A DNA stretch of 64,000 nt from Streptomyces griseofuscus (lineage in GTDB: Bacteria > Actinomycetota > Actinomycetes > Streptomycetales > Streptomycetaceae): the NCBI RefSeq assembly GCF_014673495.1, contig NZ_CP051006.1:2170001-2234000 (forward strand). The letters run 5' to 3'. Below are positions 34,528 through 43,263 of this stretch, one piece after another (the first letter of the stretch is position 1; every line of letters begins with the position of its first letter). The notes beneath the pieces were generated by a model that had not been told where the DNA came from, did no database searches, and saw only the letters and a program-made list of their open reading frames with translations. Both the position numbers and the translations under genes were made by a program.

Positions 34528-35544
34528 TCAGACCGCTCGCCACGCCTCCAGTGCGAGGCCCGGTTCGGCCTTGCGGCGGGTCAGGAGGAGTTGGCCGATC
34601 GACGGGGAGAGGGTCGCCGCGACCACCCGGCCGTCCTGGTCGGTTGTGAGGCACACCCGGGCGTCCACCGTCAGCCGGGGGCCCGACTCGGTCCACCAGG
34701 CGCCCGCGGACTCCAGTTCGGTCGGGTAGGCGGCGAAGGCGACGCGGCCGGCGGCGGAGCGCTGGGCCAGCAGGGTGCAGTCATGGCCGTCGAGGTCGCA
34801 GCGGACGGCGCCGACCGGGCCGTGGCCGGCGGCCGTCAGCAGGGTGACCGGTCTGCCGCCGGGCCGCCAGGCGCGTAGTTCGCCGTCGGTGCCGGTGTAG
34901 TAGAGCGTCGTGTTCTCGGCGGACGTGGCGAGGGCGTACAGGGTCCCTGGGCGGACCGGGGCCTTCAGGGTCTCCTGGAGTACCGGCTGGGCGCCGGGGG
35001 CCTCCTGACGCCAGTACAGAACGCCCTCGGGGCCCGCCGCGTACAGCTCGACCCTGCCGGACTCCCCCGTCACCGCGGCGAGTCCGTCCTGGACGCCCTT
35101 TCCGCCGAGGTCCCGCCAGGGCTCCCAGCCGCCCTTCTCCTTCTGCGCGAGCATGCTGACGCCGCCACCCTTGTTGCGCACGAAGACATGGGCGCGGCCC
35201 TGGGCGTCCACGGCGACGGCGGGCTGTCCGGTGCGGTCGCCCTTCTTGTCGGGGTGGCCGACCGGGCTCCAGTCCAGGGCGGCGAGGTGGGCGCGGTAGT
35301 GGGTGGAGTGCACGAGGCCCGACTCGCCCTTGCCGGTGGGCCGCCAGGACACCAGGTGGGTGTAGCCGTCCGCGCCCTGGCCGAGGGCCGGGACGGGGTG
35401 CAGTCTCTGTTCGCCGCCGACCTTGCGCGGACCGGTCCAGGGGCCGCCGGGGGTGCTCTCCGCCCGGCACAGGACGGCGTCGCCCGCCGACTGGTAGACG
35501 CTGAGCCGGCCGTCGCGGCCGCGCAGGAGCCAGTCTCCGTTCAC
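34528..35544 (-). CDS. Hypothetical protein, beta-propeller/PLL-lectin-like repeats
   Basis: The 338-residue protein has no signal peptide. It has recurring units ending in a W or Y strand followed by a small loop, such as DWLLRGRDGRLSVYQSA, AVDAQGRAHVFVRNKGGGVSML and TDGELRAWRPGGRPV, with a spacing of about 45-50 residues. This fits a five- to seven-bladed propeller of the PLL or sialidase-like type. No catalytic motif was found. It lies convergent to fadAB. The GTG start at 35544 lacks a strong ribosome site. Function unknown. Confidence 0.7.
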   Translation of the reverse strand: MNGDWLLRGRDGRLSVYQSAGDAVLCRAESTPGGPWTGPRKVGGEQRLHPVPALGQGADGYTHLVSWRPTGKGESGLVHSTHYRAHLAALDWSPVGHPDKKGDRTGQPAVAVDAQGRAHVFVRNKGGGVSMLAQKEKGGWEPWRDLGGKGVQDGLAAVTGESGRVELYAAGPEGVLYWRQEAPGAQPVLQETLKAPVRPGTLYALATSAENTTLYYTGTDGELRAWRPGGRPVTLLTAAGHGPVGAVRCDLDGHDCTLLAQRSAAGRVAFAAYPTELESAGAWWTESGPRLTVDARVCLTTDQDGRVVAATLSPSIGQLLLTRRKAEPGLALEAWRAV

Positions 35545-35599
35545 CCGGTCACTTTAAGCCGGAACCCTGTGCGTCCGGCGAGCGGGCACCATGGCAGGC

Positions 35600-35977
35600 A
35601 TGACGAACGATCTGCCTCTGCTCATCGTCGACGGCGCCAATGTGGTCGGCTCGGTGCCCGACGGCTGGTGGCGCGACCGGCGCGGGGCCGCCGAACGGCT
35701 GCGCGACCGCCTGGTGGCGTACGCCGCCTCCGGTACGGCGGAGCTGCCCGGGCCGCTCGAACTGGTGCTGGTGGTCGAGGGCGCCGCGCGCGGGGTGGCG
35801 TCCGTGCCGGGGGTGCGGGTGGCGGAGGCGCCCGGCAGCGGGGACGACCGGATCGTGGAGCTGGCCGGGGAGGCGGCGGGCCGTACCTGTCTGGTCGTCA
35901 CCGCGGACCGCGAGCTGCGGCGCCGGGTGACGGCGCTGGGGGCGGGGGTGACCGGGCCGCGCGCGGTGCTCGGCTGA
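35600..35977 (+). CDS. YacP-like NYN-domain RNase family protein
   Basis: The 125-residue protein begins LLIVDGANVVGSVPDGWWRDRRGAAERL (Asp in DGAN), has GDDRIVELA and ends with VVTADRELRRRV. These motifs are the acidic residues of the NYN/PIN-like nuclease fold. Members such as Rae1/YacP cleave RNA at the ribosome. The ATG at 35600 is preferred to that at 35591. It is short for the family (typically about 165 residues), so a divergent, minimal form is possible. Divergent from the propeller-like gene. Confidence 0.7.
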   Translation: MTNDLPLLIVDGANVVGSVPDGWWRDRRGAAERLRDRLVAYAASGTAELPGPLELVLVVEGAARGVASVPGVRVAEAPGSGDDRIVELAGEAAGRTCLVVTADRELRRRVTALGAGVTGPRAVLG

Positions 35978-36014
35978 GCCGGGCCCGCCGCGGGGCCCCG
36001 CGTCACCGGGCCGG

Positions 36015-37526
36015 TCACGAGATCGGCGGCGCGGGCTCCGGCTCCGACGGCTGCTCGGGGTGGGCGAGCCGGCTGTGCGAGCGGCCGTAGAGGAAGTAGA
36101 CGGCGAAGCCGATCACCATCCAGATGGCGAACCGCAGCCAGGTCTCGGCGGGCAGATTGAGCATCAGCCAGAGCGTGGCGCACACGGAGACGATCGGAAC
36201 GACCGGAACCCAGGGGGTACGGAAGGCGCGGGGCAGGTCGGGGCGCGTCTTGCGCAGAATGATCACGCTGATCGCCACGACCACGAAGGCGAACAATGTG
36301 CCGATATTGACCAGTTCGGCAAGCTCGCTGAGGCTGGTGAAACCGGCGACGATCGCGATGATCACTCCGAGCAGGATGGTCGGCCGGTGCGGGGTCCGGA
36401 ACCGGGGGTGCACCCGGGAGAAGAAGCGCGGCAGCAGCCCGTCGCGGCTCATCGCGAAGAACACCCGGGTCTGGCCGAGCAGCAGGATCAGGCACACGGT
36501 GGTCAGTCCGATGGCGGCGCCGAAGCTGATCACGCCCGCGTACCAGGGGTGCCCGATGGATTTGAAGGCGTCGGCGAGCGGGGCGTCCACGGACAGCTGG
36601 GTGTAGTTCTGCATGCCGGTGACGACGACGGAGACGGCCACGTAGAGCACGGTGCAGATGATCAGCGAGCCGAGGATGCCGCGCGGCACGTCCCGCTGCG
36701 GGTTGCGGGTCTCCTCGGCGGCGGTGGCCACGATGTCGAAGCCGATGAAGGCGAAGAACACCACCGAGGCGGCGGTGAAGATGCCCATCACGCCGAAGTT
36801 GGCGGGCGCCCAGCCGAACATCAGCTGTACCAGCGGCGCCTTGAGGCTGGCACCGGCGGGCACCGGCTGGGCCGGCGGGACGAAGGGGTGGTAGTTGCGG
36901 GACTGCACGAAGAACGCGCCCGCGATGATCACAATGAGCACGACGGCCACTTTGATCGCGACGACCAGCGAGGTGATCCGGGCCGAGAGCTTCATGCCGA
37001 GGACGAGGATCGCGGTCAGGACGAGCACCAGGAGCGCGGCGAGGATGTCGAAGCCGAAGCCGTGGGCGCCGTCGCGTCCGGAGAGGTACCCCGGCAGGTG
37101 CCAGCCCGCGTTGTCGAGCAGCGAGCGCATGTAGCCGGACCAGCCGACCGCGACCACCGCGGTGCCGAGCGCGAACTCCAGGACCAGGTCCCAGCCGATG
37201 ATCCAGGCGGGCAGCTCGCCCAGGGAGGCGTAGCTGAAGGTGTACGCCGAGCCCGCCACCGGGACCGTGGACGCGAATTCGGCGTAGCACAGGGCGGCGA
37301 GGGCGCAGACCACGCCGGCGGCGACGAAGGCCAGGGCGACCGCGGGTCCGGCGTTGTTCTTCGCGACCTGTCCGGTCAGAACGAAGATACCGGTACCAAT
37401 GATCACGCCAACGCCGAAAACGGTCAGATCGAGCGCGGAGAGCGACTTCTTGAGCGCATGCTCCGGTTCCTCGGTGTCCCGGATCGATTGCTCGACGTTC
37501 TTCGTCCGGAAGAGCGAGCTGCCCAC
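36015..37526 (-). CDS. APC superfamily amino-acid permease (cationic amino-acid transporter-like)
   Basis: The 503-residue membrane protein has about twelve helices. Helix 1 carries GVGVIIGTGIFVLTG, the substrate-binding glycine motif of APC transporters. It begins with a soluble stretch (NVEQSIRDTEEPEHALKKSLSALDL), typical of the CAT-like branch. The C-terminus is Pro/Glu-rich. The GTG at 37526 has GGGAGG seven bases before it. Amino-acid specificity cannot be read. It lies downstream of the dxs terminator on the same strand and probably has its own promoter. Confidence 0.92.
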   Translation of the reverse strand: MGSSLFRTKNVEQSIRDTEEPEHALKKSLSALDLTVFGVGVIIGTGIFVLTGQVAKNNAGPAVALAFVAAGVVCALAALCYAEFASTVPVAGSAYTFSYASLGELPAWIIGWDLVLEFALGTAVVAVGWSGYMRSLLDNAGWHLPGYLSGRDGAHGFGFDILAALLVLVLTAILVLGMKLSARITSLVVAIKVAVVLIVIIAGAFFVQSRNYHPFVPPAQPVPAGASLKAPLVQLMFGWAPANFGVMGIFTAASVVFFAFIGFDIVATAAEETRNPQRDVPRGILGSLIICTVLYVAVSVVVTGMQNYTQLSVDAPLADAFKSIGHPWYAGVISFGAAIGLTTVCLILLLGQTRVFFAMSRDGLLPRFFSRVHPRFRTPHRPTILLGVIIAIVAGFTSLSELAELVNIGTLFAFVVVAISVIILRKTRPDLPRAFRTPWVPVVPIVSVCATLWLMLNLPAETWLRFAIWMVIGFAVYFLYGRSHSRLAHPEQPSEPEPAPPIS

Positions 37527-37619
37527 GTTGCTGCCTCCCACGCTTGTCGTCCTCGACCTGGTCGACTTGATCGAGAGGACCGGGACGCGAGTGCCCCGTG
37601 ACAGGCAGGCTTACGCACG

Positions 37620-37661
37620 CGGGCCGGTTCCGCCACCGCAAGGAGGGGCGGAACCGGCCCG
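37620..37661 (-). terminator. Terminator downstream of dxs
   Basis: A 15-bp perfect inverted repeat (arms 37620-37634 and 37647-37661, 12-base loop) lies 17 bases after the dxs stop. No long U-run follows, but the stem is strong. Confidence 0.7.
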
Positions 37662-37677
37662 GTTGGGAGCGCCGGTC

Positions 37678-39606
37678 CTAGTCGCGCGCGGTTTCCACGG
37701 AGTCCACCGGGTCCGCCGTACGGTCGAACCGGCCGTCCAGCCTGGCGACCAGACCGGTCACCTGGCGGGCGATGTCGGGCGCGGTGAGCCCGATCTCGGT
37801 GAGCACCTCGGCGCGCGAGGCGTGGTCGAGGAAGCGCGGCGGGATGCCGAAGTCGCGCAGCGGTACGTCGACGCCCGCGTCGCGCAGCGCCTGCGCGACG
37901 GTGGAGCCGACGCCGCCGACCCGGCTGTTGTCCTCGACGGTGACGACGACCCGGTGCCGCTCGGCCAGCGGGGCCATCGCCTCGTCCACGGGCTTGACCC
38001 AGCGCGGGTCGACCACGGTGGTGGAGATGCCCTGCTTGTCGAGCAGGCCGGCGATCTCCAGGCACATCGGGGCGAGGGCGCCGACGGAGACCAGGAGGAC
38101 GTCGGGCCGTTCGGTGCCCGCCTCGCGCAGCACGTCCATGCCGCCGACCCGGCCGACGGCGGGGACGGCGGGGCCGACCGCGCCCTTGGAGAAGCGCACC
38201 ACGGTCGGCGCGTCCTCGACGGCGACGGCCTCGCGCAGCTGGGCGCGCACCTGGTCGGCGTCGCGCGGCGCGGCCATCCTGAGGCCCGGGACGACCTGGA
38301 GGATCGACATGTCCCACATGCCGTTGTGGGAGGCGCCGTCGGTGCCGGTGACGCCGGCCCGGTCGAGTACGAAGGTGACGCCGCACTTGTGCAGCGCCAC
38401 GTCCATCAGGACCTGGTCGAAGGCGCGGTTGAGGAAGGTGGCGTAGACGGCGAAGACGGGGTGGACGCCCCCGTGGGCGAGGCCCGCGGCGGAGACGGCG
38501 CCGTGCTGCTCCGCGATGCCGACGTCGTACACCCGTTCGGGGAAGCGTTTGGCGAACTTGTCGAGGCCCACCGGCTGGAGCATGGCCGCGGTGATGGCGA
38601 CGAGGTCCTCGCGCTCCTCGCCGAGCTTGACCATCTCCTCGCCGAACACGGAGGTCCAGTCGGCGCCGGACGCGGCGATCGGCAGGCCGGTGTCGGGGTG
38701 GATCTTGCCGACGGCGTGGAAGCGGTCGGCCTCGTCCTGGAGCGCGGGCTGGTAGCCGCGGCCCTTCTCGGTGAGGCAGTGCACGATGACCGGGCCGCCG
38801 AACCGCTTGGCGCGGGCCAGCGCGGACTCCAGGGCCTCGATGTCATGGCCGTCGATCGGGCCGACGTACTTCAGGCCCAGGTCCTCGAACATGCCCTGCG
38901 GGGCGATGAAGTCCTTCAGGCCCTTCTTGGCGCCATGCAGGGTCTCGTACAGCTGGCGGCCGACGACGGGGGTCTTCTCCAGCACCTCGCGGGTGCGGGC
39001 GAGGAAGCGCTCGTAGCCGTCGGTGGTGCGCAGCGTGGCCAGGTGGTTGGCGAGGCCGCCGATGGTGGGGGCGTACGACCGCTCGTTGTCGTTGACGACG
39101 ATGACGAGGGGGCGGTCCTTGGCGGCGGCGATGTTGTTGAGCGCCTCCCAGGCCATGCCGCCGGTCAGCGCGCCGTCACCGATGACGGCGGCGACGTGGC
39201 TGTCGCGCTTCATGAGCTGGTTGGCCTTGGCGATGCCGTCGGCCCAGCCGAGCACCGTGGAGGCGTGGCTGTTCTCGATGACGTCGTGCGCGGACTCGGC
39301 CTGTGCGGGGTAGCCGGAGAGGCCGCCCTTCATCTTCAGCCGGGAGAAGTCCTGCCGGCCGGTGAGGAGCTTGTGCACATAGGACTGGTGGCCGGTGTCG
39401 AAGAGCACCTTGTCCTTGGGGGACTCGAACACCCGGTGCAGGGCGATGGTGAGCTCGACCACGCCGAGGTTCGGGCCGAGGTGTCCGCCGGTCTTGGAGA
39501 CCTCCTCCACGAGGAAGGTCCTGATCTCCCCTGCCAGCTGGTCCAGCTCCTCCAGGCTGAGCCGGTCCAGATCGCGCGGTCCCGTGATGCGGGTCAGCAG
39601 CGGCAC
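37678..39606 (-). CDS. dxs: 1-deoxy-D-xylulose-5-phosphate synthase Dxs
   Basis: Dxs joins pyruvate and glyceraldehyde-3-phosphate in the first step of the MEP isoprenoid pathway, using thiamine diphosphate. The 642-residue protein has the N-terminal [17 protein letters not shown], the ThDP motif [18 protein letters not shown]...NDNERS, the [18 protein letters not shown] motif and the C-terminal transketolase domain. The GTG at 39606 has AAGGAGG five bases upstream; a longer frame to 39696 has no support. It stands alone between two terminators. Confidence 0.96.
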   Translation of the reverse strand: MPLLTRITGPRDLDRLSLEELDQLAGEIRTFLVEEVSKTGGHLGPNLGVVELTIALHRVFESPKDKVLFDTGHQSYVHKLLTGRQDFSRLKMKGGLSGYPAQAESAHDVIENSHASTVLGWADGIAKANQLMKRDSHVAAVIGDGALTGGMAWEALNNIAAAKDRPLVIVVNDNERSYAPTIGGLANHLATLRTTDGYERFLARTREVLEKTPVVGRQLYETLHGAKKGLKDFIAPQGMFEDLGLKYVGPIDGHDIEALESALARAKRFGGPVIVHCLTEKGRGYQPALQDEADRFHAVGKIHPDTGLPIAASGADWTSVFGEEMVKLGEEREDLVAITAAMLQPVGLDKFAKRFPERVYDVGIAEQHGAVSAAGLAHGGVHPVFAVYATFLNRAFDQVLMDVALHKCGVTFVLDRAGVTGTDGASHNGMWDMSILQVVPGLRMAAPRDADQVRAQLREAVAVEDAPTVVRFSKGAVGPAVPAVGRVGGMDVLREAGTERPDVLLVSVGALAPMCLEIAGLLDKQGISTTVVDPRWVKPVDEAMAPLAERHRVVVTVEDNSRVGGVGSTVAQALRDAGVDVPLRDFGIPPRFLDHASRAEVLTEIGLTAPDIARQVTGLVARLDGRFDRTADPVDSVETARD

Positions 39607-39684
39607 CCGTGCCTCCTTGCAATAGAGCTGATCGAGCTTGCCGGGCTCGCCAGAGTCTAACTTTCCGACGGCGCCCGGCATGAA

Positions 39685-39714
39685 CGTGCCCGGCACCTTG
39701 GGGTGCCGGGCACG
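39685..39714 (-). terminator. Terminator downstream of xylH
   Basis: A 13-bp perfect inverted repeat (arms 39685-39697 and 39702-39714, loop TTGG) lies 25 bases after the xylH stop. A typical intrinsic-type hairpin without a long U-tract. Confidence 0.75.
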
Positions 39715-39738
39715 TGGAGTTCGCCGAAGCGGGGTGCG

Positions 39739-41046
39739 TCAGGCGCGTCCGGCCGTCTTCTGCGTCTTACGGGTGATCGCGTCGATCACCACGGTCGCGA
39801 GCAGCACACCACCGGTGATCATGTACTGCACGGGCGACGCGATGCCTTCGAGCGCGAGGCCGTACTGGATCGAGACGATCACCAGCACACCGAGCAGCGC
39901 GTTCCAGGTGCGGCCGCGGCCGCCGAAGAGCGAGGTGCCGCCGATGACCGCCGCGGCGATCGCGTTCATCAGCAGGTCACCACTGCCGGCGCCCTGGTTG
40001 GCCGCGGCGATCTTGGAGGCCATCATCAGACCGCCGATCGCGGCGAAGGTGCCGGAGATCGCGAAGACCGAGATGCGGACCATGTTGATGTTGATACCGG
40101 CGCGGCGGGACGCCTCGACGCTGCCGCCGAGCGCGAACACCTTGCGGCCGTAGGCCGTGCGGCGCAGCGCGAAGTCCGTGATCACCAGCATGGCGAGGAA
40201 GATCACGACGGCCAGCGGCAGGCCCTTGTACTGGTTGTACACGGCCGCGGCGGCGAAGGAGACGATCGCGAGCAGCACCGTACGGAGAATGGTTTCGCTC
40301 AGCGGCCGCGACGGGACGCCGGCGGCCTCGCGGCGCCGGTTGCCGAAGTAGGACGAGAGGAAGAACAGCACGGTGGCGACGAGCGCGAGACCGTAGGCGG
40401 CGGCGACGTCGGAGAAGTAGTAGCTGGTCAGCTTGGCGACCAGGCCCTGGTCGTCCAGGTTGATGGTGCCGCTGTCGCCCAGGATCTGGAGCATGAAGCC
40501 GTTCCAGAAGAGCAGACCGGCCAGGGTGACGGCGAACGCCGGGACACCGATCTTCGCGAAGAAGAAGCCGTGCAGCGCGCCCGCGACGGTGCCCACCAGG
40601 ATGGACAGCACCAGGGCGAGCCAGGCGGACATGCCGTGGGTGACGGTCAGCACCGCGTAGGAGGCGCCCGCGACACCGGAGACCGAGCCGACCGAGAGGT
40701 CGATCTCGCCGAGCAGCAGCACGAAGACGATGCCGACGGCGATCATGCCGGTGCCGACCATGTCGACGGAGATGTCGGAGAGGTTGCCCGCGGTGAGGAA
40801 GTTGGAGTTCAGGCTCTGGAAGATGATCCAGATGACCGCGAGGCCGATGATGACCGGAACCGAGCCGAGGTCACCGGCCTTCATCTTCCGCTTGAACTCG
40901 GTGAGGTAGCCCGCGAAGCCCTGCTCGCGCACGAGCAGCCGGGGGTCTACGGCGGTGACGGTGCCGGCCGCCGCCTCGGGGTTCTCCACGACGGCGTCCT
41001 GGGGAGTGTGGTCCTCGGGAGGCGTGGAGGTCTTGTCCAGACTCAC
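39739..41046 (-). CDS. xylH: Sugar ABC transporter permease (XylH-like)
   Basis: The 435-residue permease of the ribose/xylose type has about ten membrane helices. The conserved loop SVEASRRAGININMVR and GGTSLFGGRGRTW motif of BPD_transp_2 transporters are present. A soluble N-terminus of about 50 residues precedes the first helix. Its ATG overlaps the stop of xylG by four bases (41043-41046). With xylF and xylG it forms a carbohydrate importer, in S. coelicolor induced by xylose and repressed by Rok7B7. Specificity for xylose is inferred from neighbours. Confidence 0.9.
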   Translation of the reverse strand: MSLDKTSTPPEDHTPQDAVVENPEAAAGTVTAVDPRLLVREQGFAGYLTEFKRKMKAGDLGSVPVIIGLAVIWIIFQSLNSNFLTAGNLSDISVDMVGTGMIAVGIVFVLLLGEIDLSVGSVSGVAGASYAVLTVTHGMSAWLALVLSILVGTVAGALHGFFFAKIGVPAFAVTLAGLLFWNGFMLQILGDSGTINLDDQGLVAKLTSYYFSDVAAAYGLALVATVLFFLSSYFGNRRREAAGVPSRPLSETILRTVLLAIVSFAAAAVYNQYKGLPLAVVIFLAMLVITDFALRRTAYGRKVFALGGSVEASRRAGININMVRISVFAISGTFAAIGGLMMASKIAAANQGAGSGDLLMNAIAAAVIGGTSLFGGRGRTWNALLGVLVIVSIQYGLALEGIASPVQYMITGGVLLATVVIDAITRKTQKTAGRA

Positions 41047-41834
41047 TTCTGGACCTCCTTGGTGCTACGCGCCGCACGCCGGGTGACGGCGTTGTCGGTG
41101 GCGCCGGTGATGGCGGAGATGATCTCTTCCTGAGAGGTCGAGGCGACGTCGAACACGCCGTTGTTGCGGCCGAGGCGCAGCACCGCCACCTTGTCGGCGA
41201 CGGCCTTGACGTCGGCCATGTTGTGGCTGATGAGGATGACGGCGTGGCCGCGCTCGCGCAGCCGCTCCACCAGGTCGAGCACCTGTGCGGTCTGCTCGAC
41301 GCCGAGGGCCGCGGTGGGCTCGTCCAGGATGACCAGCTTGGGCTCGCCGAGCATGGAACGGGCGATGGCCACCACCTGGCGCTGACCGCCGGAGAGGGAG
41401 GCGATCGGGATGCGGACGCTGGGGATGCGGATCGACAGCTGGTCGAGCAGATCGCGGGAGCGGCGCTCCATCTCCACCTCGTCCAGGACGCCGCGCTTGC
41501 GCAGCTCCCGGCCCAGGTAGAGGTTGCCGACCACGTCGATGTTGTCGCACAGCGCGAGGTCCTGGTAGACCGTCGCGATGCCCAGACCCTGGGCGTCGTT
41601 GGGCCGGTTGACCTGGACGGCCCGGCCTTCCCATTCGATGACGCCCTCGTCGATGGGATGCACGCCGGCGATCGTCTTGACCAGCGTGGACTTTCCGGCG
41701 CCGTTGTCGCCCACCAGGGCGACCACCTCACCGGCGTGGACCTCAAGCTCTACGTCGGTGAGCGCCTGGACGGCACCGAACCGCTTGGAGACCCCGCGCA
41801 ACGCCAGCACGGGCGTAGCGGACACGTGAACCAT
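41043..41834 (-). CDS. xylG: Sugar ABC transporter ATP-binding protein (XylG-like, single domain)
   Basis: The 263-residue ATPase has Walker A (GDNGAGKSTLVK), signature LSGGQRQ, Walker B (LVILDEPTAALG) and the switch His in ISHNMADV. E. coli XylG and RbsA have two ATPase domains, whereas this protein has one, so it must dimerise. It lies between xylF and xylH; the 198-base gap to xylF holds two hairpins. Confidence 0.93.
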   Translation of the reverse strand: MVHVSATPVLALRGVSKRFGAVQALTDVELEVHAGEVVALVGDNGAGKSTLVKTIAGVHPIDEGVIEWEGRAVQVNRPNDAQGLGIATVYQDLALCDNIDVVGNLYLGRELRKRGVLDEVEMERRSRDLLDQLSIRIPSVRIPIASLSGGQRQVVAIARSMLGEPKLVILDEPTAALGVEQTAQVLDLVERLRERGHAVILISHNMADVKAVADKVAVLRLGRNNGVFDVASTSQEEIISAITGATDNAVTRRAARSTKEVQK

Positions 41835-41960
41835 CTCCTTCGCCGCCTGACCCGGCGGGAGGTTGTGCAGAAAGTTTGGGGGGGTTCCGTCCGGCGCCCC
41901 GCGCCGAGCTTGCGGGGCTGTATGTGTCGCGGAGCGCCGGAGGACAGTGGGACGCCTTCG

Positions 41961-42013
41961 CCCCTCACGAAAGGGGCTCCTCGGGGGGTTACGGGGGTGA
42001 ACTCCCCGAGGAG
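41961..42013 (-). repeat. Two hairpins between xylF and xylG
   Basis: CCCCT (41961-41965) pairs with AGGGG (41972-41976). CTCCTCGGGG (41977-41986) pairs perfectly with CCCCGAGGAG (42004-42013). Such intra-operon stems usually leave the receptor mRNA more abundant than the membrane subunits, by partial termination or by protecting a 3' end. Confidence 0.6.
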
Positions 42014-42032
42014 GAAGGCGCGTTGCGGCGGA

Positions 42033-43142
42033 TTACTCCAGGCCGAGCTTGGCGCAGGCGGCCTTGTACTGCGAGGTGCAGATGTCGGCGGCCGTGTAGA
42101 CGCCGTCCTTGATGACGGTGTCCTTGATGTTGTCCTTGGTCAGCGCGGTGACCGGGAGGATGACGGTCGGGACCTGCTTGGTGGTCGGGCTGTCGACCTT
42201 GTCCTTGGCGATGGAGTCGAGCGACTTGCCCTGGGCGAGCGCGACGGCCATCTCGGCGGCCGCGGCGGCCTCCGGGGCGTAGGGCTTGTAGACGCTCATG
42301 TACTGGTCGCCGCTGACGATGCGCTGCACACCCGCGAGCTCGGCGTCCTGGCCGGTGACCGGGACGGAGATGCCGGCGGCCTTGAGGGCGGTGATGATAC
42401 CGCCGGCCATGCCGTCGTTGGCGGAGTAGACGCCGACGATGTTCTTCTTGCCGAGCGCGGAGATCGCGGCCGCCATGTTGGAGTTGGCGTTCTCCGGCTT
42501 CCAGTCCTTGGTGTCGTACTGCTTGCCGATGTTCACCTTGCCGTCGAGCACCTCGTGGGCGCCCTTCTTGAACTGCGCGGCGTTCGGGTCCGTGATGGAG
42601 CCGTTCATCATCACGATCTTGCCGGACTTGGCCTTGGAGCCCAGGGCCTTCAGCAGGGCCTCGCCCTGGGTCTTGCCGACGGTCTCGTTGTCGAACGAGG
42701 TGTAGGCGCTGATCGGGCCCTCGGCCAGCCGGTCGTAGGCGACGACCGGGATGCCCGCGTCCTTGGCCTTCTGCACCGAGCTCTTGATCGCCGCCGTGTC
42801 CACGGCGTCCACGATGAGGACGTCCACCTTGTTGGTGATCATCGTGTCGACCTGCTGGTTCTGCGTGCTGGCGTCCTGCTTGGCATTGGCGTAGACGATC
42901 TGGCCCTTGCCGTTCGTCAGCTCCTTGACCTTCTTCTCGATCAAGGGGCGGTCGAACTTCTCGTAACGGGCCGTCTGGTTCTCCGGAAGGAGCAGACCGA
43001 CCTTGATGGCATCGCCCTTCTTGGCGCTGCCGGAGGACTTGCTTCCGCCGCCGGACTCCTTGGCACTGCCACAGGCGGCGAGCGAGACGGCCATGGCACC
43101 AGCGGCAACGGCGAAGGCCGCGCGACGCATACGCGTGTTCAC
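42033..43142 (-). CDS. xylF: Sugar ABC transporter substrate-binding lipoprotein (XylF-like)
   Basis: The 369-residue exported receptor has a signal peptide with lipobox LAAC (lipid Cys24), a Gly/Ser/Lys-rich spacer and a Peripla_BP_4 fold. Key segments are IKVGLLLPENQTARYEKFDRP, KVDVLIVDAVDTAAI and the ligand-lobe motif VYSANDGMAGGIITALKAAG. It is encoded first of xylF-G-H and is separated from rok7B7 by 121 bases, which hold a palindrome. Sugar preference is inferred from family and context. Confidence 0.9.
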   Translation of the reverse strand: MNTRMRRAAFAVAAGAMAVSLAACGSAKESGGGSKSSGSAKKGDAIKVGLLLPENQTARYEKFDRPLIEKKVKELTNGKGQIVYANAKQDASTQNQQVDTMITNKVDVLIVDAVDTAAIKSSVQKAKDAGIPVVAYDRLAEGPISAYTSFDNETVGKTQGEALLKALGSKAKSGKIVMMNGSITDPNAAQFKKGAHEVLDGKVNIGKQYDTKDWKPENANSNMAAAISALGKKNIVGVYSANDGMAGGIITALKAAGISVPVTGQDAELAGVQRIVSGDQYMSVYKPYAPEAAAAAEMAVALAQGKSLDSIAKDKVDSPTTKQVPTVILPVTALTKDNIKDTVIKDGVYTAADICTSQYKAACAKLGLE

Positions 43143-43240
43143 TTCTCAAACCTCCCTGACGAGGCCGCGTCGTTGCGGCCGAGGTGGCTGGAAGTCAACT
43201 CGGCCACACGTGCGACGTCAAGAAGTAAATCCTTAACGAG

Positions 43241-43256
43241 ATGGCAACGGTGCCAT
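43241..43256. promoter_or_regulatory. Palindrome between rok7B7 and xylF
   Basis: ATGGCA (43241-43246) and TGCCAT (43251-43256) flank ACGG in a perfect 6-bp inverted repeat, eight bases beyond the rok7B7 stop and 99 bases before the xylF start. A regulator such as Rok7B7 or a LacI/ROK relative could bind here. Alternatively it is a small mRNA stem. Confidence 0.4.
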
Positions 43257-43263
43257 TCCTTCT

